From: Spongilla lacustris
Taxonomy: Eukaryota > Porifera > Demospongiae > Spongillida > Spongillidae
Assembly: GCA_949361645.1 (NCBI GenBank)
Contig: OX442433.1
Span: forward strand, 7,402,407-7,466,406
Length of the DNA stretch: 64,000 nt
Reading direction: 5' to 3'
The notes under the pieces were generated by a model, which worked only from the letters and a program-made list of their open reading frames with translations, did no database searches and had not been told where the DNA came from. The stretch's first letter is position 1. Each line of letters starts with the position of its first letter. Positions 1 through 11,000 of this stretch are shown in pieces. The position numbers were made by a program, and so were the translations under genes.

Positions 1-684
1 AAGTACAGTCTTAACTACTTCATCCTACACTGTTGCTTAAGAACCAATATTTCTGCCAACTGCTTGTGGGTTGTAGCGGCGCGTGCGCTTGATTAATTGT
101 GCCGCACTGGCCTGCGATGCAGGGCGCGCGCAGCACGTCGTACCATAACTGTTTATAAAGTTCTTAAATAGACCTTGCCTACTCAGACTGAGAGAGCAGA
201 ATCTGTTAGGTCCACCCCATTACTGCCAAGCCCGCGTCATTGGTGTTCACTGTACCGTTAGATTATGAAATTAGGTCTATAGTTTCTGGCTAGTACGTAA
301 ATATCCCTGTACATTATTCAATCATAATATGCACGTATCCCGACCCATTTTTTGTAACAAGTTTTTTTTTTTTTACGACTCCAATTATACCAGATATTCA
401 AATGCATGAAACCTAGTACATTACAATACGTAACATTGAGTTCCAATAGAGTTCCCTGGGTGATAGCTACTCCAGAGTCCAGACCACACATATCTGTATA
501 GTAAGCAGCTGCTAAGTGTCATTCATGTGAAGGTCAGGCAAACATGTTACTACTTGCTAGGCAGTGGCATGATGTCGCTAGTATGTGTAACAGCTGAAGC
601 TAAACCTCAGTGTAGTCCCCAGCCCTAAACTATGTATGCAGTGACTGTAGAATGGAATCATCCTAAAAATGAAAATAATGAAAC
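1..684. other. Intergenic sequence, no gene seen
   Basis: No reading frame here resembles a protein and no RNA gene is visible. It has a CpG-containing patch near 75-145 (several GCGC steps) that could belong to a promoter of a gene to the left, and a run of about 13 T at 361-373. Nothing more can be supported. Confidence 0.6.
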
Positions 685-763
685 AAGTAATAAAAACATT
701 CTCCCTAAGAAAGTCAGTGGTACATGTATACCACTAACTTTCTTAGAATGTTTTTTATTACTT
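685..763. repeat. Near-perfect 79-bp inverted repeat (hairpin)
   Basis: The left arm begins AAGTAATAAAAACATTCT and the right arm ends AGAATGTTTTTTATTACTT, with complementary sequence all the way to a centre at about 724 (GTGGTACATGTATACCAC). Only a few positions mismatch, including a three-base CCC insertion in the left arm. It lies 74 bp downstream of the stop codon of the minus-strand gene at 837-1728, and the right arm holds that gene's likely poly(A) signal (AATAAA on the minus strand at 759-754). It may be a tiny foldback or MITE remnant, or a structured 3' UTR element. Confidence 0.85.
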
Positions 764-836
764 TTTAAATAACAATGTACACAACATTCTTGCAAGTGCA
801 TAAATTTCTTAACTACAGAGTGACATAAATTATTGG

Positions 837-1305
837 TTACTTCTTGGGTAGGTTGTTTGCCATACCAACCACAAAGGCAAGACCCCAGCCAATGCTGGCC
901 CCATATAGAGCAGACATCACCCTGGGCACTGTCAGAAGACTTCCTGCAAGTCCTCCTAGACCCAGGCCTCCGTAGGTCCACAGATCAACACGCACTTGTT
1001 TTTCATTGTGACGGAGTCGATAGGCACAATCCCACACCTGGATATCAGAGTCGTCTTGCAGATCCAGGTAGGTCTTAACTGCAATGGCACTTGCTCCAGC
1101 ACCCTGGATAGTTGAAAGAATAAAAAAGCACATGAAAGTGGCACAAAAGGAAATTGCTTAATTTTAGCACACACTAGTTCTCAGCTCAGCTAAATCTGAA
1201 GCTTTATTGTGCACACGATTATTTAAACCATGATGAAATTCTATACACCGAGCAAAATCGGGGAATATTGAGAGTCGGTGCGCTCTTAAGCCTAACCTAA
1301 AAGGC

Positions 1306-1340
<35 letters not shown>

Positions 1341-1728
1341 AGCGGCTTCGCTTGAATCCAGCTTATGGGTGCCCGCTAATCACGATAGTGGGTGAAGGTC
1401 GTATCTGTGTAACGGCACTTATACGTTATGCGATACATTGAACTTTAAGTAGGGGAGGGGTAAACTGAAGTACAGCCTAGAAGCCATAGCAGTCGGGCCA
1501 ACGGCTTACAGTTCCGAACAAAGATACTTTGCCGAGCCGTTTGAACAGTTGCACTCCCCGTGCACCTCTGTACAGCAAAAACGGAGTACCAAAAACAGTC
1601 GCAGCGAGAGAGCCCAATCCTGCACCCCTGAGCATCGTATGACGATAAACTTCACCCAATGGGAACGCAATTTTCTCATCTGCTGCATCGCCCGTTCCGG
1701 TTGGCACTTTCGACTCTTCCGACGCCAT
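837..1728 (-). CDS. Small two-exon predicted membrane protein, DUF1757-like
   Basis: Two exons, 1728-1510 and 1103-837, join in phase 0 across a 406-bp intron with donor ACT|GTAAGC and acceptor TATCCAG|GGT, giving 161 residues. Residues about 36-53 and two glycine-rich stretches in the second half (about 118-132 and 142-154) look membrane-associated. The middle carries the string DCAYRLRHNEKQVRVD, which resembles the conserved part of eukaryotic DUF1757 proteins as I remember them; this is a tentative family call and the function is unknown. The start at 1728 is the first ATG of the open frame and lies 142 bp from the oppositely oriented kinase gene, so the two probably share a promoter. A poly(A) signal lies at 759-754. 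Confidence 0.72.
1307..1340. repeat. Poly-C tract, 34 bp
   Basis: An uninterrupted run of 34 C inside the intron of the small membrane protein gene (on the transcribed strand it is poly-G). Length is likely to vary between individuals or through sequencing error. Confidence 0.95.
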
Positions 1729-1870
1729 GTTAAATGTTTTGCGGTTAATTAAGTATTATGGACACATGTACGCGAAACATTTCCCGCGTATTATGTGTTT
1801 TCATTGTACTCGATTGTACTTATTATTATTATTATTTTAACAAATTGTCGCCTTGCGGTTGAGAGGAGCG
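1729..1870. promoter_or_regulatory. Shared head-to-head promoter region
   Basis: The 142 bp between two divergent start codons must contain both 5' UTRs and at least the core of both promoters. It contains a CpG-containing stretch (TACGCGAAACATTTCCCGCG, 1768-1787) and an ATT-rich stretch (1820-1840). No TATA box can be assigned with confidence. The role is inferred from gene arrangement. Confidence 0.6.
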
Positions 1871-2937
1871 ATGGGTAACAGTTCCATTCTTTGCCACAAA
1901 AAGAGTTCCCGAGTGCAGCCGCTCGGCACGCGAGGGACGCCCACGAACGTTGAATCCAACCTTGGCACTACGTCTCCGCAAGAAGTAAGAGATTCGGTTT
2001 GCTGGACCCAGCCGTGCGGAAGCGATCCGGAGGGCATGATGACGTTGAGCATAGGAGCGCAGGTGCTGCAGAGGTACGACGTGAAGGCGGTTATCGGCAA
2101 GGGCTCCTTCTCAAAAGTTCTACGTGTCGAAAATCGGACCACGAGGCAGTTGAACGCACTCAAGATGATCGACAAGCGAGCCCTCGATAGGAGCCGATAC
2201 GAGACGGAGCTGCGTGTCCTTGAACAAGTCAGGCATCCAAACATAGTCACCCTTTATGAAATTTTCCAGACCAATACTAAAGTGTATTTGATCATGGAGC
2301 TTGCTTCAGGAGGTGATCTTTTCGACCGCATCTACCAAAAGGGTCGTTTTAGCGAGAAGAACGGCAAGAGCGTGATTAGGATGCTACTGAGTGCTGTAGC
2401 ATACATTCACAGCAGTGGAATTGTGCACAGGGACTTAAAACTCGAGAACGTTCTGTACAAATGTCCGACAGAGGATTCGCCGGTTCTCATATCGGACTTC
2501 GGACTAGCGTACGTTAATCCAGGAGGAAAGCCTAACTCAGCCATGCAAATGTCGACCACTTGCGGATCGCCTGAATATTTGGCACCCGAGATGCTGGAGG
2601 GAGAGACCTACACGGAACTGGTCGACATGTGGGCGCTGGGTGTCGTGGCATATACAGTTCTTTGCGGAGCGATGCCTTTCGTTGACGAAAGTAGGGCAAA
2701 GTTATATGCAAGGATACGGACTGGAGATTACTCCTTCCCAGAGGAGGTAGGCGTGTGCGTAATAATGTGTAATACATGTAGTAACCATTATGATTTTACG
2801 ATCCCTAGCTATGGTCACCAGTATCCATGGTTGCTCAAGATTTCATTCGCCAGCTGCTTTCGGTGACTTCTGCAACGCGTTTGAGCGCGTCGCGTGCAGT
2901 AGAGCATCGGTGGATGAGGGAACCAGCACGTAGGTAG
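1871..2937 (+). CDS. PSKH1: Serine/threonine protein kinase, PSKH1-like
   Basis: Two exons (1871-2746 and 2809-2937) joined in phase 0 by a 62-bp intron (GAG|GTAGGC, CCTAG|CTA) give 334 residues. All kinase landmarks are intact: glycine loop GKGSFSKV (76-83), catalytic Lys98, Glu113, HRDLKLEN (186-193), DFG (209-211) and APE (238-240). The glycine-loop region (YDVKAVIGKGSFSKVLRVE), ETELRVL and the WSPVS...DFI stretch after the splice point match PSKH1 rather than generic CAMK kinases. The ATG at 1871 is chosen because the protein then starts MGNSSILC, a plausible N-myristoylation signal with a nearby cysteine for palmitoylation, as in PSKH1, whose vertebrate form acts at Golgi and plasma membranes. 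The protein is about 90 residues shorter than human PSKH1: the basic, serine-rich tail is missing. An AG|GTAGCC donor at the stop codon leaves open an unseen further exon. Confidence 0.9.
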
Positions 2938-3119
2938 CCATACTTATCTTCTTTTGTGTGTGTGTGTGTGTGTGATCTTTCTCTTTGATGTTATCATCAC
3001 TACTGTAAAACATCGCACGTGCGATTGTTCCTCTCAGTTACTTTTACATGTACAAGCTGCTATTTATAATTTTCACCTACGACTCTCCCTTTCAACAAGA
3101 CAAAGACATTCATACCCAT

Positions 3120-3125
3120 AATAAA
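3120..3125 (+). promoter_or_regulatory. AATAAA poly(A) signal of the kinase gene
   Basis: AATAAA lies 183 bp after the kinase stop codon and only 3 bp before the stop codon of the convergent INTS2 gene. Cleavage 10-30 bp further on would place the kinase 3' end inside the last coding exon of INTS2 on the opposite strand. Confidence 0.6.
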
Positions 3126-3127
3126 AT

Positions 3128-5189
3128 TTAGACCCGAACAACAGTGGTACTAACAAGATCACGAAATGTCTGGCCAATGCTATCAAGGAATGAATTCCTC
3201 CTGCTTGCTCCACTGTATTCCGGACTACTGCTGGTATGGATTGAAAGAGATTCTGCAAATGGTGTCTCTACAACAGGGGTAGACAGTTTGCTGAGAGCCA
3301 CTAGAAAGTCAGTAGCTTCCACAGAGAGAGGAGGGAAGGTCTTGGAGAAGAGTACAATAGCGGGAAGGAGGGGCAGGAAGTAGACCTCTCTCATGTGAGC
3401 TGGAATTTCATTGGCCAGAGTGGAGAGCTGCTTGAAGATGTCCTTTGCCATACCCATAGCATCAGTGAGCGGGTAATGGTGGATCACATGAGCCGCAAGC
3501 TGTACTGCAAATTGCTGCAATAAATAGTAACAGTGCTAAGCATAGAGGTGGAGTCTAAAGAGCTGGACACACCTCCAGGATATAATTTAGTGTACATAAT
3601 CACATAACACACCCAAAACAGAGCCTTACACCCATATCCTCCCCTCACCATGGTTCCCACATCCTGCAGCCAACCCTGTACATCTCGCATGCAAAGAAGC
3701 CACAGACTAGTCAATAACAGCTGGTAAATAAATGTAATGTGACAGGTGTTCAAGTGCACACCAAAAAGTGGAACTAAGGTGGGAGGTGGATCACAATGCA
3801 TGGGTGGAGGAGCTAAAAGGATCACAATGCATGGGTGGAGCTAAAAGGATCACAATGCATGGGTGGAGCCAAAAGGATCACAATGCATGGATGGAGCCAA
3901 AAGGATCACAATGCATGGGTGGAGCCAAAAGGATCACAATGCATGGGTGGAGCCAAAAGGATCACAATGCATGGGTGGAGCCAAAAGGATCACAATGCAT
4001 GGGTGGAGCCAAAAGGATCACAATGCATGGGTGGAGCCAAAAGGATCACAATGCATGGGTGGAGCCAAAAGGATCACAATGCATGGGTGGAGCCAAAAGG
4101 ATCACAATGCATGGGTGGAGCCAAAAGGATCACAATGCATGGGTGGAGCTAAAAGGATCACAATGCATGGGTGGAGCTAAAAGGATCACAATGCATGGGT
4201 GGAGCCAAAAGGATCACAATGCATGGGTGGAGCCAAAAGGATCACAATGCATGGGTGGAGCCAAAAGGATCACAATGCATGGGTGGAGCTAAAAGGATCA
4301 CAATACATGGGTGGAGCCAAAAGGATCACAATGCATGGGTGGAGCTAAAAGGCACAATGCATGGGTGGAGCTAAAAGGATCACAATGCATGGGTGGAGCT
4401 AAAAGGCACAATGCATGGGTGGAGCCAAAAGGATCACAATGCATGGGTGGAGCTAAAAGGATCACAATGCATGGGTGGAGCTAAAAGGATCACAATGCAT
4501 GGGTGGAGCCAAAAGGATCACAATGCATGGGTGGAGCCAAAAGGATCACAATGCATGGGTGGAGCTAAAAGGCACAATGCATGGGTGGAGCCAAAAGGAT
4601 CACAATGCATGGGTGGAGCTAAAAGGATCACAATGCATGGGTGGAGCTAAAAGGATCACAATGCATGGGTGGAGCCAAAAGGATCACAATGCATGGGTGG
4701 AGCTAAAAGGCACAATGCATGGGTGGAGCTAAGAGGATCACCTTTCATGTGCCTAGGTGTTAGTGCACACATACCTGCTTCTCGATCTGGGGCTGGGAGA
4801 AGAGTTCCATGACAAAGTCCAGGCAGATGTGCATGGAGGGTACTCCCGACACCATCATGGGCAGGAGCTCAGTCCGGTAGCCCTGGAAGTGCACCAGCTT
4901 GGCCAGGTTAGTGTCGGCAATGAAGGCCTGGTGGATGTAGGAACACACCAGGCCCTGCACCTCCCTCAGGGCACTCAGCTGCTGTCCCAAGTTGGACTGT
5001 GCCTGGGTACAAGGGTGGTCCTAACTGGTCAATTAGCACTGCAACCTTCCAACCCCACCACTTCATGAGTGCAGGACTTCTACCTGCCCCATCTGATTGG
5101 TCAGGTTCCCCACTTTGCAGACCCATTATTGCACATGGCAGAGATGCTTGCTACGTAATAAGCTACCCATCCACACACACACACACACA

Positions 5190-5234
<45 letters not shown>

Positions 5235-7996
5235 ACACCATATCCTCCTTGGTGGGGAGGCAGATCTCCAGTAGCAGCTGCACTACAGCACTCTCCTGGG
5301 TGGCAGTCAGCGCCACACACAGCTCATCCCTCTGCTGCTTGCCTGCAGCAAGGGAAGACGAGGAGGAGGAGGCCTCTGCAGTAGCCATGGCAACACAGTT
5401 CTGGGTGTGGGCGTGCTCAGCAAGCCATGCTCTGGACATGGCAGTGTAGGCAGCCAACACTCTCAGTGAGATCTCAAACACAGGTGGACACCTGAGGAGG
5501 GGATTCTTCTTATTGTATCAGCAACTAGGTCTCTCCCCCACCCCCCCCCAAAAGCTAGCATGATTGCTAACCCCCCCAGCTAGCGACACAAAGCTTTGAT
5601 TGCTAAGCCCCCCCCAGCTTGTGACAGAATGCTTTGATTGCTAAGCCCCCCAGCTAGTGACAGAATGCTTTGATTGCTAAGTCCCCCAGCTAAATGCTTT
5701 GATTGCTAAGTTCCCCAGCTAGTGACAGAATGCTTTGATTGCTAAGTCCCCCAGCTAGTGACAGAATGCTTTGATTGCTAAGCCCCCCAGCTAGTGACAG
5801 AATGCAATAGCATAATGATACCAACAGCAGTCACTGTCTCCATAGTGACCAAGTTAATAACAAAGGCAGATGGTGATGCAATGAGACATGCATGACTGCA
5901 TGACCTGTGCAGGATAAGGTGTCTAATTGTACACCAGCCAAAGGATGTGATGTGTGTGATGATGTAATAATCTAATGTATTCATAACATACTGGAATGCG
6001 CACCATGTTGGCTTTACCTGAACACCCTGGGATCACACCGCAGTACCAAAAGTGGGTCTTCTGTCACATTCTGTAAGGTGACTGGGTGCAGTGCACGTGA
6101 CCTAGCTGTTCTGAGTGCGTTCACTGTGTCCAGCCACAGCCTGTACCAGCACAAAGTTCATATATAACCAATCTGCACACATGCTACAGTATGCAAATAT
6201 CAAACATGGCTACTCAAATGTGCCTAAAGGGTTGTTAAATGTATCAGGTGAGGGTGGTATGTACCAGGTGAGGGTGATCATGGTACCAGGTGGGGGTGAT
6301 CATGGTATGCACCAGGTGAGGGTGATCATGGTATGTACCAGGTGAAGGTGATCATGGTATGCACCAGGTGAGAGTGATCATGGTATGCACCAGGTGAGGG
6401 TGATCATGGTACCAGGTGAGGGTGATCATGGTACCAGGTGAGAGTGATCATGGTACCAGGTGAGGGTGATCATGGTATGAGGTGAGGGTGATCATGGTAC
6501 CAGGTGAGGGTGATCACGGTACATACCAGGTGAGGGTGATCATGGTATGTACGAGGTGAGAGTGATCATGGTACCAGGTGAGGGTGATATAACAGGCCTC
6601 CTCATCCCCCCACCTCTGGAGTAGAGCCCATGGGGGAACTTAATGTGTTCCCCTAGCTTGGGTGGGAGAGGCCCCCCAATACCCTCCCAAAAACTGCCAG
6701 GCATTTATATTTGTACCTGCAAGTACCAAGATTAGCATCGAACTGAATCTAACTTTGAGGCCTCATCTAAAAATAGTTTGACAAGTTCAAAGGACATCAG
6801 CGACCAGGGTACAATGCATCATGCCCTTTGGACCACAGGAAGTTCCTAAGCAATGCTCTCACTTCTTAGGTGTGACGGTGTTCAGTCTGCTCCAGAGGGC
6901 AAGGTACTGGGACTGGAGTCTTCTGGCCACAGAAGGCTCCAGTAGAAGTGAGAGAGTGGAGACGAGGGCTTGGGTATACGGGATGAGGTCGATGGGTTGG
7001 AGCGTGGAGAGGTGCGTCAGTAGCATGAGAGCTTTGGATGGGGAGTTCTGAAGGTTTGTGAGCACTGCAGGGAGGGAGGAGAACAGTAACAGCTGTGAAG
7101 CCCTGAGAGTTAAGGCATAATTATATGAACTTCTGTTAACATACAGGGAGCTTATCCAACATTGTCACATACCAGCAAACTCAAACATGAGAAATGAGGT
7201 ACCTTCTTGGGCCAACTCTGGATTGATCTTCTTCCTGGAGAGCCTTATAATGGGAGTGAACTGGTCTCCTGAGGTGTGTAGGTTAGCAGGAACACAAGGT
7301 TAGCAGGAACACAAGGGCCAGGCACACAAGGTTAGCAGGCACACAAGGTTAGCAGGAACACAAGGGCCAGACACACAAGGTTAGCAGGAACACAAGGGCC
7401 AGGCACACAAGGTTAGCAGGAACACAAGGGCCAGGCACACAAGGTTAGCAGGAACACAAGGGCCAGGCACACAAGGTTAGCAGGAACACAAGGGCCAGGC
7501 ACACAAGGTTAGCAGGAACACAAGGGCCAGGCACACAAGGTTAGCAGGAACACAAGGGCCAGGCACACAAGGTTAGCAGGAACACAAGGAACAGAATTGA
7601 AACAGTGTGGCCCGCAAATTAATTATGGCCCTTAATGTCAGGCAGCAAACACCTAGTGACACATAGCGCCTAATAACAAAGATACTTTGTACACAGTCCA
7701 TAAAGGGGAGGGCTATGACTCCATCTCCTTGCTCACCTGCAGCCAACCCTTCCTCCCTCAACCACTCCTCTGCTAGGCACAACTGTGGAAGATGGGTTGC
7801 CGTGAGGCGCAGGAATGAAGGGTAGAGGGAGGCATAGGTCCCCTGGTGCTGTCGAGCATACTGGAGCAGCTGCTTCATAGGGATCTGGGCGAGGACATTT
7901 GGTCCATAGGGGGAGGAGAGGGCGCTCCCTGACTGGGTCACTGTGTGAGATGGGAGGGCACATAGGCATGTGGCTTAGAAAAGTTCTGAAATACAT

Positions 7997-8029
<33 letters not shown>

Positions 8030-11000
8030 ACACACACACCACACAGCTGCTTACTCAAAATACATGTGATTCTTTGAAGTTCTTCAAACCCAAAACACAA
8101 CAAGCCAAACAATGGTACAAGGACCAGACATGTGGCTGGTCCCCACTGTAGCCAATAATTACACACCTCCCTGGTCCCCACTGTAGCCAATAGTTACACA
8201 CCTCCCTGGTCCCCACTGTAGCCAATAGTTACACACCTCCCTGGTCCCCACTGTAGCCAATAGTTACACACCTCCCTGGTCCCCACTGTAGCCAATAGTT
8301 ACACACCTCCCTGGTCCCCAACACACCTCCCTTCATAGTACACCTCCTCATTGATTCCAGACCAAACCGGGAGGGGGGGGGACAAAGCCAATAAAGAACT
8401 CAACGACAGTTTCTCCAACAAACAATGGAACGTGGGCCGCTCCTAACACAATGGAAGGTAGGCCACTCGTAACACAATGTTGGCACACACACACTACTCA
8501 GATGTCACTACCTGCCGATCCCACAGCCTGGACACCAGGTAGGACCAGCAAGATGGGTCTCCACTGTGCACAAACTAGAATGCCAATTAGTTATTAAATC
8601 AATGCCAATTAGTTATTAAAACCCATCCAACTACATGTATCATACTTCTAATCTCATGAATGAGGTCTGTATGTGAGTTATGTTGATTCACTAATACCTG
8701 CAATACCACCCTGAACCATTCATGATTCAATTCAGTACATACATAAATGTTTTTTTTTGGAAAAGATCCTCAAACAGAATAGTAGCCCCACCAAGTTGAT
8801 GTGACTGATGACAGCACATAGCTAGTGACATCATATGAATTCTGAGTAAATGTTACACACGCATGTAATATACACAAGCACACACCATACACCATACACA
8901 CGCACACACCATACACACGCACACACCATACACACCATCACACACACCATCACACCATACACACCATCACACACCATCACACCATACACACACCATACAT
9001 CATACACACCATCCCACACACCATATACACCATACACACACACACCATACACACACACACCATACACACCATCACACACACCATACACACCATCACACAC
9101 ACCATACATACCATCACACACACCATACATGTACACACACCATCACACCATACACACCATACACACACCATACACCACAAGCACACACACACACACACAC
9201 CATACACCACAAGCACACACCATACACACACCATACACACACCATACACACACACACACACACCATACACCACAAGCACACACACCATACACACCATACA
9301 CACACATACACACACATACACCACAAGCACACACACACCATACACACCATACACACACACACACACCATACACCACAAGCACACACACTACACACACATA
9401 TGTAGATACTCTACACCTCCCTTACACAGCGTCCTTAGGTTGGCTAGGTAGCAGTCCTGGTAGAGGAGGAGGTAGTGAAGCATGAGGACCTGTGTGATGG
9501 GGGAGCAGGGTGTCTGTCCTGGCACGTACTGGAACACCCTCACAACCTCATCAGCAGTGAAGGGAGAATAGGCAAAGAGGGAGGGGGAGGAGGTATTGGA
9601 GGAGGAGGTGGAGGTGGAGGAGGAGGGGCTGCCATGGTTGGAACGAGAAGCAGGATTGGACTGAAGGATCGCCTGCACATATTCTTGGAGCAGGGGGGCC
9701 AGGGTGGGGTGGAGGGGTTCCTGAACCATGCAGATCTGTTTATAGATCCAATCCTGCAGCCAACAGGAAATGAAACAAGGACAAGAGGAGGTAAACATCT
9801 AACCACACAGGTATGTCCACCTGTTTTGGGTGGGGGGGGGGGAGGGGGAGACAACCTGCTTGACAAATTAGGGCAAGAAGCCTAACTGCACAGGAACACA
9901 TGGTACCTCCCTGTACCAAATTCAATTTTTTTCACTACATGTACTTATGAGTTTGAAGTTGAACAACAACTGACCACATTCCTCCTAGAAGCACTAGTCA
10001 CTGTCACTCAACGAAGCATTTTAAAGATTCAGTGTCAACTAAATCTGAGAATCTAAACATGGGAGTATCAAATTCAATAGTAAAAAAATGGAGGCCAGAG
10101 CAACGGTGTCCTGGGCACCAGAGCAATGGTGTCCTGGGCACCAGAGCAATGGTGTCCTGGGCACCAGAGCAATGGTGTCCTGGGCACCAGAGCAATGGTG
10201 TCCTGGGCACCAGAGCAATGGTGTCCTGGGCACCAGAGCAATGGTGTCCTGGGCACCAGAGCAATGGTGTCCTGGGCACCAGAGCAATGGTGTCCTGGGC
10301 ACCAGAGCAATGGTGTCCTGGGCACCAGAGCAATGGTATCCTGGGCACCAGAGCAATGGTGTCCTGGGCACCAGAGCAATGGTGTCCTGGGCACCAGAGC
10401 AATGGTGTCCTGGGCACCAGAGCAATGGTGTCCTGGGCACCAGAGCAATGGTGTCCTGGGCACCAGAGCAATGGTGTCCTGGGCACCAGAGCAATGGTGT
10501 CCTGGGCACCAGAGCAATGGTGTCCTGGGCACCAGAGCAATGGTGTCCTGGGCACCTAAAAGAACTGAAACTACACTTTGCAAACACAGCACTGGTGCTG
10601 ACCAATCACAGTGTTGTGCAAAATTCAAACGTCATTACCCCTACTCAATTGTTTAATTTAAAGTACCATGACAGATTATAATATTAACTTGTTGTAGCTT
10701 ACTGCCATTAGTGCCAATTAGACAATACTGTATTCCAGGCAGTAAAACATACACTGTAAACAAAATGAGCACACCATAAAATGATCACTCAGGATCCAAT
10801 ACTACATCTCCTTCTACATGGCAATGCGTAAACAGCCACAGACCTGGTACACATATGTATGGCACCTGGTACACATATGTATGGCACCTGGTACATATAT
10901 GTATGACACCTGGTACACATATGTATGACACCTGGTACAGATATGTATGACACCTGGTACACATATGTATGACACCTGGTACACATATGTGTGGCACCTG

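Noticed and set aside
1853..1870. Earlier in-frame start of the kinase at 1853
   Set aside because: The codon there is TTG. The ATG at 1871 gives MGNSS, a fitting myristoylation start for this family.
8512..8563. Possible extra 52-bp INTS2 exon with good splice-like ends
   Set aside because: It fits only with a weaker donor for exon 9 and a later acceptor for exon 10. Skipping it uses GTAAGG and CACACAG and gives the spacing to QIPMKQ seen in human INTS2.
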